A DNA stretch of 64,000 nucleotides, from contig NZ_LVWA01000004.1 in the NCBI RefSeq assembly GCF_001907195.1, positions 731,736 to 795,735 of the forward strand. The letters run 5' to 3'. The DNA comes from Pontibacter flavimaris. Lineage in GTDB: Bacteria; Bacteroidota; Bacteroidia; Cytophagales; Hymenobacteraceae. Shown in pieces: positions 27,053 through 36,786 of this stretch (positions are counted from its first letter, which is position 1; each line of letters begins with the position of its first letter). The notes beneath the pieces were generated by a model. It was not told the DNA's origin. It searched no databases and was given only the letters and a program-made list of their open reading frames with translations. Made by a program: the position numbers and the translations under genes.

Positions 27053-27475
27053 CTATCGAATTGATCCCAGCCTTTGGCTCGAGCGCCTTGTGAGATCCGG
27101 TGCCCGTCAAGGGCAGCCGCAGCGCAGCGGAGGCAGGAGGGAACACAGCGCGATGCCCGAAGGCGAGCCCTCCCGGGCTGGAGGGAGCCAAAGCCAGAAA
27201 TGAAACGGTAGGCATGTGGGAACTAGAGGATCAGCGGTGTTTTGAAAGTATAGCTTGTATGAAGTTACAGGAAGCAGCGGCTAAAGGATGCACAAGCGGA
27301 CGCTTGCGCCAGAGAAGACATGAAGTACAGCTAAAGTATAAGTATGGCTTTCCAAGCCAGTTGGGTTGCAAACCTGACGCTATGATAGGTACAAGTCTGA
27401 AGACTTGCACCATGGAAAAGGCAAGTATAAAGCATAGCCTGATAAGTATAGCTTTAGAGAAATACTCCAGCAAAG
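27053..27475 (+). repeat. Intergenic repeat core, copy B (form 1)
   Basis: Plus-strand copy of the ~400-nt element with the same variable block as copy A (cttgtgagatccggtgc ... gggaacacagcgcg), the gcccgggc-type hairpin, the CAAGCG/CGCTTG palindrome, and small hairpins such as CAAGTC-TGAA-GACTTG. The whole 26652-27568 gap between uvrA and tpiA is filled by such modules. Confidence 0.8.
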
Positions 27476-27568
27476 TATAAACAAGAGGTACACCAATTTT
27501 TCCTATCTTGCCGTAAAGCTTTAGAGCAAGCCAATCCAAGTATATTCATCATCAACAAAGTATAAAAC

Positions 27569-28330
27569 ATGAGAAAGAAGATTGTTGCAGGCAACTGGAA
27601 ACTGAATAAAACCGCCGAGGAGGCGCTCTCGCTGGTGTCGGAGATCGATAACATGGTGAAGGACGAGGTGAGCGGCGATGTGTCCGTAGTGGTGGCCCCT
27701 CCGTTTCCGTTCCTGCAGAGCGTGGGCAAACTGACCCAGGGCAACGACAAAATGCACCTGGCCGCGCAGAATGTGAGCGAGCACGAGAGCGGCGCCTACA
27801 CCGGCGAGGTGTCGGCTGCCATGCTGAAGTCGGTAGGAGTGGAGTACGTGATCATCGGCCACAGCGAACGCCGCTTATACCACCACGAGGATGCCCAGAC
27901 GCTGTACCAGAAGATGAAAGCCACCATCGCCCACGGCATGAAACCGATTTTCTGCTGCGGCGAGCCGCTGGAGGAGCGCGACGCCGACCGCCACTTCGAG
28001 TACGTGGGCAAGCAGCTGCACGATAGCCTTTCCTACCTCAGCAACGAGGAGTTCGACCAGGTAGTGGTGGCCTACGAGCCGATCTGGGCCATTGGCACGG
28101 GCCGCACGGCCAGCAGCCAGCAGGCGCAGGAAATGCACGAGTATATCCGCGAGCAACTGTCCCGCATGTTTGATGCCGAGGCGGCGTACAACACCTCCAT
28201 CCTTTACGGCGGCAGCTGCAACCCGGGCAATGCCAAAGAGCTGTTCTCACAGGCCGATGTGGACGGCGGCTTGATCGGAGGAGCCTCGCTGAAGTCAAGA
28301 GATTTCACGGACGTGATCAAATCCATATAA
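27569..28330 (+). CDS. tpiA: Triosephosphate isomerase
   Basis: 253 residues. Interconverts dihydroxyacetone phosphate and glyceraldehyde 3-phosphate in glycolysis. Active-site Lys in AGNWKLNKT, catalytic His in IIGHSERR, catalytic Glu in VAYEPIWAIGTGRTAS, phosphate-binding loop ILYGGSCNPGNAKEL and GGLIGGASL. All key residues are present and length is standard. Confidence 0.98.
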   Translation: MRKKIVAGNWKLNKTAEEALSLVSEIDNMVKDEVSGDVSVVVAPPFPFLQSVGKLTQGNDKMHLAAQNVSEHESGAYTGEVSAAMLKSVGVEYVIIGHSERRLYHHEDAQTLYQKMKATIAHGMKPIFCCGEPLEERDADRHFEYVGKQLHDSLSYLSNEEFDQVVVAYEPIWAIGTGRTASSQQAQEMHEYIREQLSRMFDAEAAYNTSILYGGSCNPGNAKELFSQADVDGGLIGGASLKSRDFTDVIKSI

Positions 28331-28349
28331 AATACAATAGGAAATTGTT

Positions 28350-28388
28350 AAAAAGGTCGCTATCCTACTGTGGTAGCGACCTTTTTTT
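28350..28388 (+). terminator. tpiA terminator
   Basis: AAAAGGTCGCTA / TAGCGACCTTTTTTT around TCCTACTGTGG. Confidence 0.9.
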
Positions 28389-28420
28389 GTATCTTGCCTA
28401 TATTTTAACAAATTAATATA

Positions 28421-28774
28421 ATGCAGATACTGCTCCTACTTTGGATGGCGCTGCTGCCGCACCTGAGCCCTGCCCCCGCGTCAGAAATGGGGCGAAACCA
28501 CTGCCAGGTGTATGGTTCTGTGTACCTGGAGCGCAACCCTGTGTATAAAAACACCGCCTCGCATGTGGTGTTCCTGGGGGAGGAGGAGGCCTTTGCCGAC
28601 ATGGTGGTATTCCGCGAGAGCAACAAGCTCTTCGCCGATGCGCCGGCCATCTGGTATGTAACGCCCAACAAGGCCTTCGCCGACCACGTGTTGTACGTGA
28701 CCGAGCAGCGCTACCAGGCTGATTTTACCGTGCACTTTACCGATGCGCGCTCTTTTGCCACTTGCCGAGAATAA
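28421..28774 (+). CDS. Small secreted protein, DUF6150-like
   Basis: 117 residues. Probable signal peptide (QILLLLWMALLPHLSPAPAS), then CQVYGSVYLERNPVYKNTASHVVFLGEEE and FADMVVFRESNKLFADAPAIWYV, with a closing Cys in FATCRE that could pair with the first Cys. It resembles the DUF6150 family of small Bacteroidota proteins, a family I recall only loosely. The prmA start lies 6 bp after its stop, suggesting co-transcription. Confidence 0.7.
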   Translation: MQILLLLWMALLPHLSPAPASEMGRNHCQVYGSVYLERNPVYKNTASHVVFLGEEEAFADMVVFRESNKLFADAPAIWYVTPNKAFADHVLYVTEQRYQADFTVHFTDARSFATCRE

Positions 28775-28779
28775 TTTTT

Positions 28780-29613
28780 ATGATGGATTTTATAGAAGTA
28801 ACCTTAAAAGTAAACGCCGATTTTGCGGATATACTGACAGCCGAGCTCGGGGAGCTGGGCTTTGACGCCTTTGTGGAGAACGAGGACGGTTTCAGCGCCT
28901 ACATCGAGGAAGACAAGTATAGCCAGCAGGAGCTGGAGGAGACGCTGAACCGCTACGCCGACCTGGTGCAGGCAACGTACACGGCCCGGAAGATTGAGCG
29001 CCAGAATTGGAATGAGGAGTGGGAGCGCAACTTCGAGCCGCTGTTCATCGGTGGGCAGGTATCGGTGCGGGCCTCGTTTCACGAGAAACCTGCTGCTGCG
29101 AAGTATGATATCGTCATCAACCCGAAGATGTCGTTTGGCACCGGCCACCACGAAACCACCACGCTCATGATCGAAAACCAGCTGACGCTGGACCACCAGG
29201 GCAAGCGCGTGCTGGACATGGGCTGCGGCACCGGCATCCTGGCCATTATGGCCGGCGAGTTGGGCGCCTCTCAGATCGTGGCCGTAGAGATTGAGGACTG
29301 GACCGTGGAGAACGCCCGCGAGAACGCCGAACTGAACGGCTACGCAAGTATAGACGTGCGACTGGGTGATGCTGAGGCGATTGCGGGAGAAAAGCCATTC
29401 GATATCATACTTGCCAACATCAACCGCAACGTGCTCTTGGAAGACATGCCGGCCTATAAAGCCGTGCTGAAACCAAAAGGCTGGCTGCTGCTGAGCGGCT
29501 TTTACACCGAGGACCTGCCCCAGATACAGCAGCGCTGCGAGGAACTGAGCCTGGCTTATGTATCGCACCGGACGAAGAATAACTGGGTTTCTGCCATTTT
29601 CAGGGCATCCTAA
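28780..29613 (+). CDS. prmA: Ribosomal protein L11 methyltransferase
   Basis: 277 residues. Trimethylates L11 using S-adenosylmethionine. N-terminal substrate-recognition domain (about 1-90), then the Rossmann-fold core: GTGHHETTTLMIENQL, the SAM-binding VLDMGCGTGILAIMAGELGA, and the NPPF-like motif as ILANINRNVLL. Start set at the first ATG of the tandem pair at 28780. Confidence 0.94.
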   Translation: MMDFIEVTLKVNADFADILTAELGELGFDAFVENEDGFSAYIEEDKYSQQELEETLNRYADLVQATYTARKIERQNWNEEWERNFEPLFIGGQVSVRASFHEKPAAAKYDIVINPKMSFGTGHHETTTLMIENQLTLDHQGKRVLDMGCGTGILAIMAGELGASQIVAVEIEDWTVENARENAELNGYASIDVRLGDAEAIAGEKPFDIILANINRNVLLEDMPAYKAVLKPKGWLLLSGFYTEDLPQIQQRCEELSLAYVSHRTKNNWVSAIFRAS

Positions 29614-29660
29614 AGTATGAGCGTACACCACCACCATCCAATTACCCAACCCCTACTTGT

Positions 29661-32600
29661 ATGAAACAACTTTTACCCTTCATCTTATTTTTTGCCTTCC
29701 TCACGGCGCAGGCGCAGCAGACCAGGCTATCTACCGAGCCTGATAAATTTGTGGCGGATGTAAAGGCCCTGCTCGCAGCGGGTAAAGTGGAGAACGCCGA
29801 GGCCCTTTCCGCCGACCTGGAGGAAGTATGGAGCAACGGGAAGCTCTCCTCCAAGCAGCAGAAAGAGGTGATAGACATTGCCCAGAACATGTACCGCAAG
29901 CGCATGCGCAGCAATCCGCACTTCTCCGATTTCTTTACCATGGTAACGGCCGGCGTGAAGAAGCAGAACCTGCGCCCCGCCCAGCTGGATAACCTGCTGG
30001 AGGTAACGGATAAAGCCGTGAAGCAGGAGGACACCAAGCGCCTGGAGCAGTTCCTGCGCACCACCAGCCTGTTCATGGACCAGGGCAAGCTGTTCCAGAA
30101 CGCCTACTACAGCCTGCGCGCATCCGGGGGCAGCTTCAGCTTTGCTTATGAGGGAGCCAGCAAGGCAGCCGGGGAGCAGGAGGAAGGCGCGGATGCCTGG
30201 GGCAGCGTGTCGTGGGATGATGAGGCAAGCGCAACAAGCGAGGAAGATGCCTGGGTGGATGACGGCTGGGGAACCGTGGTGCCGCAGCCTAAAAAAGAGG
30301 ATAAGCAGAAAAATGAGCAGAAGCGGAAGGAGAGCCTGAAGCGCCAGTTCATACCGGCCATGCCCAAAGTGTCGGGGCCGGTGCTGAAGCTGGAGAAAGT
30401 GGCGCTCGTGTTTGTTACCCCCTGGGATTCCACGGCCATACAAAACACGGCCGGCCAGCTGATGCTGACGCAGAACATGTTTGTGGGCGAAGGCGGAAAC
30501 TTTGACTGGGAGGTGAAGGGCGAGCCAGCCAAAGCCGAGCTCAGTAAGTATAGCTTTAACACCAGCTTTGCCGGTTTTAAGGCGCCTGATGTAAAAGTAA
30601 CCTATGCCGCCGTGCTGGCAGCCCCGGTAGATGGTGCACTGGAGTGGATCAGCAGCAAGCGCAAAAACGGCAACTACCCTTACCCTAAGTTTACCTCCTT
30701 CACCAGCGATGCCCGCCTGAACAGCCTGGGCACCGGTATTGCCTATACCGGTGGCTTCTCGTTTACGGGTAACATCATTGGCAGCCGCCCGCTGGATGGC
30801 AGCCTGTCGCAGCTGGTGGTGTCGCACCAGGGGCAGCGCAAGTTCCGCACCATGGCCCGCAACTATACCTTCGAGGACTCGCTGGTGCTGGCAAACCGTG
30901 CCTCTGTGTCGGTGTACCAGGCGCAGGACTCGCTTACGCACCCTGCCATGCAATTGCGCTACTCCCGCGTAAACCAGGACCTGACGCTGACAAAAGACAA
31001 AGGACCCTATGCCCACACCCCTTTCTATGATTCTTACCATGAGCTGGAAATCACCGCGGAGCGGGTACACTGGAACCTGAACAAGCCGGAGATCGAATTC
31101 TCCATCCTCAACACCAAGACCCTGATTCCGGTGCAGCTGGAGTCTACGGAATACTACTCCAACGTGCGGTATCAGCAGCTGGTGGGCATTGCGCCTTTCC
31201 ATCCGCTGCAGGTGCTGGTGGGCTATGGGGCCAAGGCAAAGTCGAGTACGTTTTATGCCGCTGATGTAGCCCGTGCCACCCGCCTCGATGAAAAGGCCGT
31301 GCGCGAGGCTGCCCAGGTGATGTCTTACCAGGGCTACCTGGACTATGATCCAGCCTCCGGATACATCGAACTGAAAAACAAAGCCTGGCACTATGTAGGC
31401 GCCTCCCGCGATAAGAACGACTACGATCACATTGTCATAAAATCAGTGGTGCCATCGGGCCGCAACGCCACCCTGAACCTGGAAGATAACAAGCTGACGG
31501 TGCGCGGGGTGAACAAGATCACGTTTAACAACGACACGGCGAGCGTGTACATCCTGCCGCGCCGCGAGGAGATACACATCCTCAAGAACCGCGACATCGA
31601 GTTCGACGGGCAGGTGTACGCCAGCCGGCTGGCCTTGCGGGGCACCGAGTTCAGGTTTAACTATGATGAGTTTTCCATCGACCTGACCAAGCTGGATACC
31701 ATTGCGCTGGTAACCAAGAGCCGCGACGCCCGAAGCAGAAAGGCGACGGAGCAGGTGATGACCAGTAACTCGTCTGGCAAACTGTACATCAACAAGCCAA
31801 GTAATAAGTCCGGGGAGAAGTTTCTGGCAGAGTACCCCAAGTTTGACGCCGTGGCCGGTGCGCAGATGGCCTTCTCGCGCCCCGAGGTGGCTGCCGGCGC
31901 CTACGATAGTACGGTATACTTCGACATGCCCCCGTTTAAACTCGATAGTTTGAGCTCGGGCAACCAGGCGGTGGCCTTCGACGGTACCTTTCACTCCGGG
32001 GGGATCTTCCCACCCATCAAGGCTAAGCTGCAGATGATGCCTGACGAGACGATGGGCTTTTACTACCAACCGCCCGCCAAAGGGCTGGAGACTTACGGTG
32101 GCAAGGGCATGGTGTACGACACCATCATGATGAGCTCGGCCGGTATCCAGAGCCGGGGCAAGCTCACCTACCTTTCGGCCACGCTGCAGGCACCGGAGTA
32201 TACGTTCTACAAAAATGGAGCGGTAGCCGAGAACGGCACAGAAGTAACGATCAGCGAAAGCACCGTGAACGGCACGGCCTACCCGGTGGCAACGCTGAAG
32301 GGCTTTAAGATGAACTGGCAACCACAGGCCGATACCATGTACCTGCAAACCGCCGAAGCCCCGATGACGGTGTACAAGGAGAATTATACTTTCAAGGGGG
32401 TGGCCAAGCTCTCGCCGGGAGGCTTGTACGGAAGTGGCGTGCTGGACAACGAGAATGCCAGCGTAACCGCGGCCAAAATGCTGTTCGGCCAGCGCAGCTT
32501 CAGCGGCAACAACGCCCAGATGCTCGTTAAATCAGACACGGAGGGAAGTCCGGCCATTAAGGCGCAGGACGTGGCCTTCACCTACGACATGACCACCGGC

Positions 32601-34430
32601 TTTGTGGACTTTGAGAGCGAGCAGAAGGGTGCCGCAAGTATGGAATTCCCGAAAACACAGTACAAGACATCCATGAGCAGCGCCCGCTGGGACATGAACG
32701 CGAAGAAAGTAAGCCTGAAAGCCGACGAGAACGGCGGGAAGAACTGGTTCTACTCGCAGGTGCCGGAGCAGGAGGGGCTGCGGTTCATGGCCGATGGCGG
32801 TGAGTTCAGCCTGCAGGACAACACACTGCACGCAACCGGTGTGCCCCACATTGCCGTGGCCGACTCCTACGTGGTGCCGGACAGCGGCCGGGTAGCCGTG
32901 CAGGCGGGGGCAAGTATCCGCACGCTGCGCAACGCCAGGGTGTTGGCCGACACCGTGCAGCAGTACCACAAACTATACGCGGGCAACATTGATGTGCTGT
33001 CGCGGCAGGAGATGCGCGGCGACGCGGTGCACGATTACTACAATGCCGCCGGCGATTCGTTCCAGCTGCGCTTCGGCGATTTTGTGTATGGCAACCCGCA
33101 GGAGAAAAAGAAACCGGTTTATACCTATGCCACGGCACAACTAGAGGATGAGGTCAAGCCGTTCTACATCTTCCCGAAGATCATGTACCGCGGCAAGGCA
33201 GTAATGCAGGCCCCGAACGAGTTTATGGATTTTGACGGGGAGGTGAAGCTGAATTTCACCGGCAACCCGGACGACTCCGACTGGTTCCCTTACAAGAAAG
33301 ACACGCTCAACCCGAACAATGTGCGCATCCCGATCCTGAAGCCGAAGGCGGCGGATGGCTCCCCGCTGCACACGGGCCTGCACGTGTCAAAGGGCTCCGG
33401 CACACTGTACAACACGTTCGTTTCCAGAAAGCAGGCCGAGGACGACCTGGACCTGTTTACCGTAGACGGCTTGCTCTCTTATGATAAAGAGAGCGGTGAG
33501 TTTAAGATGGGGCAGGAGAGAAGAGCTTATGGCGATGCCTACGAGGGCAACGTACTGCGCTACAACGAGGGCTCCAACTCCATCCATTTCGAGGGCAGGC
33601 TTAACCTGGTGAAGCCGATGAAGAACTTTGCCATAGAGGCATCGGGCAGCGGAGACGGTAAACTGGATAGCAGCCGCTATAAACTGCAGACCCTGCTTGT
33701 GTTTGATTTAGACGTGCCGAGCCAGGCACTTGGGGCTATGGCCGGTAACCTGCGCGGCAACGCTGCCGGGGCAGCGGCCATCAGCAACGTGGACGATGCG
33801 CTGCTCTACCAGCTCGGTGAGTTTGTCGGCGATAAGGACGCGCGCAGGTACAGAGACCAATCGATGGCGGGATACGTGCCGCTGCCGAAGCTGTCGAAGA
33901 AACTGGAGCGCAGCCTGGTGCTCACCGACGTGAACCTGCATTGGTCTAACGAGCAGAAGACCTGGTACAGCGTGGGCGGCATTGGCGTGGCCAACAGCCT
34001 GAAAGAGGACATCAACGCGAAGATGAACGGCTACCTGGAAATGAAGCAGGACATGTACGGCGACCCAGTGGTGAACCTATACCTGCAGGCCGACCCGTAT
34101 ACCTGGTATTACTTCAGCTTCTTCGAGAACGGGCTCACGCTGGTGTCGTCCGACGATAAGTTTAACAAGGCGGTGCGCTCCAAGTCGAAAGGCAGCCGCG
34201 GCGCCACCAGCAGTTACGGCGTTTACGAAGGTATCCCGATCGAGAAGAATGAGTTCGTGAAGTACTTCCAGGACACATACTTAGGCGGCAAGGAGGGCTT
34301 CAAAACCGTGACGGAGAATGTGGTGAAAGAGTCGACCGGAAACTTCGACTTTATCTCGGAGGACGATGACAAGAAGGGCCGCAAGAAGAAAAAGAAGAAA
34401 GGCGAGGAAGAGGGTGAAGGAACATTCTAG
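29661..34430 (+). CDS. Very large secreted beta-rich protein of unknown function (1,589 aa)
   Basis: Signal peptide at 1-19 (KQLLPFILFFAFLTAQAQ). Residues ~20-160 are helical (VENAEALSADLEEVW), then an acidic Trp-rich patch (ADAWGSVSWDDEASATSEEDAWVDDGWG split by short gaps) and a KKEDKQKNEQKRKES linker. From ~230 onward come well over 1,000 residues of repeated short beta-strands with recurring KVTY/GxLxY-like turns and Met/Tyr-rich strands, and a strongly basic end (DKKGRKKKKKKGEEE). No catalytic motif or sorting domain is visible. The strand pattern could form a long beta-solenoid or an OstA/AsmA-like envelope bridge; that is inference. Neighbours are prmA and plsY. Confidence 0.85.
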   Translation: MKQLLPFILFFAFLTAQAQQTRLSTEPDKFVADVKALLAAGKVENAEALSADLEEVWSNGKLSSKQQKEVIDIAQNMYRKRMRSNPHFSDFFTMVTAGVKKQNLRPAQLDNLLEVTDKAVKQEDTKRLEQFLRTTSLFMDQGKLFQNAYYSLRASGGSFSFAYEGASKAAGEQEEGADAWGSVSWDDEASATSEEDAWVDDGWGTVVPQPKKEDKQKNEQKRKESLKRQFIPAMPKVSGPVLKLEKVALVFVTPWDSTAIQNTAGQLMLTQNMFVGEGGNFDWEVKGEPAKAELSKYSFNTSFAGFKAPDVKVTYAAVLAAPVDGALEWISSKRKNGNYPYPKFTSFTSDARLNSLGTGIAYTGGFSFTGNIIGSRPLDGSLSQLVVSHQGQRKFRTMARNYTFEDSLVLANRASVSVYQAQDSLTHPAMQLRYSRVNQDLTLTKDKGPYAHTPFYDSYHELEITAERVHWNLNKPEIEFSILNTKTLIPVQLESTEYYSNVRYQQLVGIAPFHPLQVLVGYGAKAKSSTFYAADVARATRLDEKAVREAAQVMSYQGYLDYDPASGYIELKNKAWHYVGASRDKNDYDHIVIKSVVPSGRNATLNLEDNKLTVRGVNKITFNNDTASVYILPRREEIHILKNRDIEFDGQVYASRLALRGTEFRFNYDEFSIDLTKLDTIALVTKSRDARSRKATEQVMTSNSSGKLYINKPSNKSGEKFLAEYPKFDAVAGAQMAFSRPEVAAGAYDSTVYFDMPPFKLDSLSSGNQAVAFDGTFHSGGIFPPIKAKLQMMPDETMGFYYQPPAKGLETYGGKGMVYDTIMMSSAGIQSRGKLTYLSATLQAPEYTFYKNGAVAENGTEVTISESTVNGTAYPVATLKGFKMNWQPQADTMYLQTAEAPMTVYKENYTFKGVAKLSPGGLYGSGVLDNENASVTAAKMLFGQRSFSGNNAQMLVKSDTEGSPAIKAQDVAFTYDMTTGFVDFESEQKGAASMEFPKTQYKTSMSSARWDMNAKKVSLKADENGGKNWFYSQVPEQEGLRFMADGGEFSLQDNTLHATGVPHIAVADSYVVPDSGRVAVQAGASIRTLRNARVLADTVQQYHKLYAGNIDVLSRQEMRGDAVHDYYNAAGDSFQLRFGDFVYGNPQEKKKPVYTYATAQLEDEVKPFYIFPKIMYRGKAVMQAPNEFMDFDGEVKLNFTGNPDDSDWFPYKKDTLNPNNVRIPILKPKAADGSPLHTGLHVSKGSGTLYNTFVSRKQAEDDLDLFTVDGLLSYDKESGEFKMGQERRAYGDAYEGNVLRYNEGSNSIHFEGRLNLVKPMKNFAIEASGSGDGKLDSSRYKLQTLLVFDLDVPSQALGAMAGNLRGNAAGAAAISNVDDALLYQLGEFVGDKDARRYRDQSMAGYVPLPKLSKKLERSLVLTDVNLHWSNEQKTWYSVGGIGVANSLKEDINAKMNGYLEMKQDMYGDPVVNLYLQADPYTWYYFSFFENGLTLVSSDDKFNKAVRSKSKGSRGATSSYGVYEGIPIEKNEFVKYFQDTYLGGKEGFKTVTENVVKESTGNFDFISEDDDKKGRKKKKKKGEEEGEGTF

Positions 34431-34506
34431 CATAACCAGGAACCATAAACACCCCGTATAGGGTTAGAGAGGCGCTTAATTATTAGCAATGGAATTAAGT
34501 TTTGCC

Positions 34507-34526
34507 TATATTTGGGCTTATTTTTG
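34507..34526 (+). promoter_or_regulatory. Two -7 elements upstream of plsY
   Basis: TATATTTG (34507-34514) and TATTTTTG (34519-34526) both match TAnnTTTG, about 80 nt before the plsY ATG. No clear TTG at -33. Confidence 0.45.
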
Positions 34527-34600
34527 CTACTGAAAAGCACCTGCTCCAACAGGTTGGCGCTCCGGCAAAAAGCAGTCCCCCTGGCTTAAACCTTATACTT

Positions 34601-35248
34601 ATGGATATTATACTGATAGCTGTATTTGCCGTTGCGGCGTACCTGATCGGCTCCATTTGCTCGGCCGTCTGGATAGGCAAGGCATACTATGGCGTTGATG
34701 TGCGGCAGCATGGCAGCGGTAACTCCGGCGCCACCAATACCTTCCGGGTGCTGGGCAAGAAACCGGGTGCCGTGGTGATGTTGCTTGATATTTTCAAAGG
34801 CTGGACGGCCACCTCGCTGGCAGGCTTCCTGGTGATCTTCGGTGCCATAGCGCCCGAGAACCTGATCGTATACCAGCTGATCTATGGTGCCATTGGCGTG
34901 CTGGGGCATATCTTCCCGGTGTACGAGAAGTTTAAGGGCGGCAAAGGCGTGGCCACGCTGCTGGGCATGATGCTGGCCATTGAGCCGGTTGTGGCCCTGA
35001 TGTGCATTGCCATCTTCGTGATCGTATTGTTTACCTCCAAGTATGTTTCTCTGGGCTCCATGATCGCGGCCCTGGCTTTCCCGATGCTGCTGCTGTTGGT
35101 GCCGCGCTTCCACCCGGATAACCCGATCCTGATCATCTTCGGATTCATACTTTTCGCGGTGGTGGTGCTGACGCACCGCAAGAACATCAACCGCCTGATA
35201 GCCGGCGAGGAAAGCAAGGCCAACATCAAGCTGGGCCGCAAGCGCTAA
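34601..35248 (+). CDS. plsY: Glycerol-3-phosphate acyltransferase PlsY
   Basis: 215 residues. Transfers an acyl chain from acyl-phosphate to glycerol 3-phosphate, the first step of phospholipid synthesis. Several membrane helices and the three family motifs: GSGNSGATNTFR, the GGKGVAT phosphate loop, and the C-terminal HRKNINRL. A longer frame reaches 34502, but the membrane protein starts at the ATG at 34601. Confidence 0.95.
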   Translation: MDIILIAVFAVAAYLIGSICSAVWIGKAYYGVDVRQHGSGNSGATNTFRVLGKKPGAVVMLLDIFKGWTATSLAGFLVIFGAIAPENLIVYQLIYGAIGVLGHIFPVYEKFKGGKGVATLLGMMLAIEPVVALMCIAIFVIVLFTSKYVSLGSMIAALAFPMLLLLVPRFHPDNPILIIFGFILFAVVVLTHRKNINRLIAGEESKANIKLGRKR

Positions 35249-35278
35249 CCAAGTATAGCAAGGTATAAAAACGTCGAG

Positions 35279-35315
35279 AAGAGCCATCCTGCTGAGCAAG
35301 GGTGGCTCTTTTTTT
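35279..35315 (+). terminator. plsY terminator
   Basis: AAGAGCCA / TGGCTCTT followed by a T run, around a 16-nt loop. Confidence 0.85.
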
Positions 35316-35351
35316 GTAACTTTAAGTCATAACAGAGCAAACCCATACGCT

Positions 35352-36716
35352 ATGATCAACCAATATATCAACGACAACAAAGACCGTTTTGTAAACGAAC
35401 TGCTCGACATGCTGCGCATCCCATCCGTTAGCGCCGACCCGAAGTTTAAGGCCGATGTGATGCGTAACGCCGAGTTTCTGAAGGAGCGCCTGATTGAGGC
35501 CGGCGCCGATAACGTGGAGCTGGTGGAGACTGCCGGCAACCCGGTGGTATACGGTGAGAAGATGGTGGACCCCAGCCTGCCGACGGTGCTGGTGTACGGC
35601 CACTACGATGTGCAGCCTGCCGACCCATACGAGCTGTGGACCTCGCCGCCGTTCGAGCCGGTGATAAAAGACGGCAAGATCTACGCCCGCGGCGCCTGCG
35701 ACGACAAAGGCCAGATGTACATGCACGTGAAAGCCTTTGAGACGATGGTGAAGACCGGCACGCTGGCCTGCAACGTGAGATTCATGATAGAAGGGGAGGA
35801 AGAAGTGGGCTCTGTGAACCTGGGCGCCTTTGTACGCGAGCACAAGGACCGCCTGACAGGCGACGTAATCCTGATCTCTGACACAGGCATGCTGGCCAAC
35901 GACACGCCCTCCATCACCACCGGCCTGCGTGGCCTGAGCTACCTGGAGGTAGAGGTAACGGGGCCAAACCGCGACCTGCACTCCGGCCTGTACGGCGGCG
36001 CCGTGGCGAACCCCATCAACATACTTTGCCAGATGATCGCCTCGCTGCACGACGAGAACAACCGCATCACCATACCAGGCTTTTACGATAACGTGGATGA
36101 GCTGAGCCAGGAGGAGCGCGCCGAAATGGCCCGCGCCCCATTCGACCTGGACAAGTATAAAAAAGCACTGGACCTGGGCGATGTGCACGGCGAGGAAGGC
36201 TACGTAACCATGGAGCGCAACTCCATCCGCCCGACACTGGACGTGAACGGCATTTGGGGCGGCTATACCGGCGAGGGCGCCAAGACGGTGATCCCGTCCA
36301 AGGCGTACGCGAAGATTTCGATGCGCCTGGTGCCGCACCAGACCTCCGAGGAGATCACTGAGAAGTTTAAAAAGCACTTTGAAAGTATAGCGCCCAAGAG
36401 TGTGAAGGTGGTGGTGAAGCCCCATCACGGGGGCGAGCCAGTGGTAACCCCTACCGACTCGCCTGCTTACCAGGCGGCCTCAATGGCTTACGAGGAAACC
36501 TTCGGCGTGAAGCCGATCCCGGTGCGCAGCGGCGGCTCCATCCCGATCGTGGCCATGTTCAAGTCCGAGCTGGGTCTGGATTCGGTGCTGATGGGCTTCG
36601 GGCTGGACTCGGACGCCATCCACTCGCCGAACGAGAGCTACGGCCTGTTCAACTACATGAAAGGCATTGAGACGATTCCGCAGTTCTACAAATACTTTGC
36701 GCAGCTGAAGAAATAA
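35352..36716 (+). CDS. M20 family dipeptidase
   Basis: 454 residues. A di-zinc metallopeptidase of the CNDP/ArgE group. Metal ligands and catalytic residues are seen in VYGHYDVQPAD, ARGACDDKGQ, MIEGEEEVGS and the C-terminal GLDSDAIHSPNESYG. The central dimerisation domain lies at about 200-350. It probably cleaves dipeptides in the cytoplasm; no signal peptide. Confidence 0.93.
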   Translation: MINQYINDNKDRFVNELLDMLRIPSVSADPKFKADVMRNAEFLKERLIEAGADNVELVETAGNPVVYGEKMVDPSLPTVLVYGHYDVQPADPYELWTSPPFEPVIKDGKIYARGACDDKGQMYMHVKAFETMVKTGTLACNVRFMIEGEEEVGSVNLGAFVREHKDRLTGDVILISDTGMLANDTPSITTGLRGLSYLEVEVTGPNRDLHSGLYGGAVANPINILCQMIASLHDENNRITIPGFYDNVDELSQEERAEMARAPFDLDKYKKALDLGDVHGEEGYVTMERNSIRPTLDVNGIWGGYTGEGAKTVIPSKAYAKISMRLVPHQTSEEITEKFKKHFESIAPKSVKVVVKPHHGGEPVVTPTDSPAYQAASMAYEETFGVKPIPVRSGGSIPIVAMFKSELGLDSVLMGFGLDSDAIHSPNESYGLFNYMKGIETIPQFYKYFAQLKK

Positions 36717-36748
36717 GCATCAAACCAAGTATAAAGTACAAAGTATAA

Positions 36749-36780
36749 AAACGCCCGGCTACCGAAATAGCCGGGCGTTT
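36749..36780. terminator. Shared terminator between dipeptidase and barrel gene
   Basis: AAACGCCCGGCTA / TAGCCGGGCGTTT around CCGAAA, symmetrical and so usable by both converging genes. Confidence 0.9.
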
Positions 36781-36786
36781 GCTTTT

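Noticed and set aside
29727..31430. A 567-codon minus-strand frame opposite the large secreted protein
   Set aside because: Low-complexity antisense product; the plus-strand gene has a signal peptide and an uninterrupted 1,589 codons.
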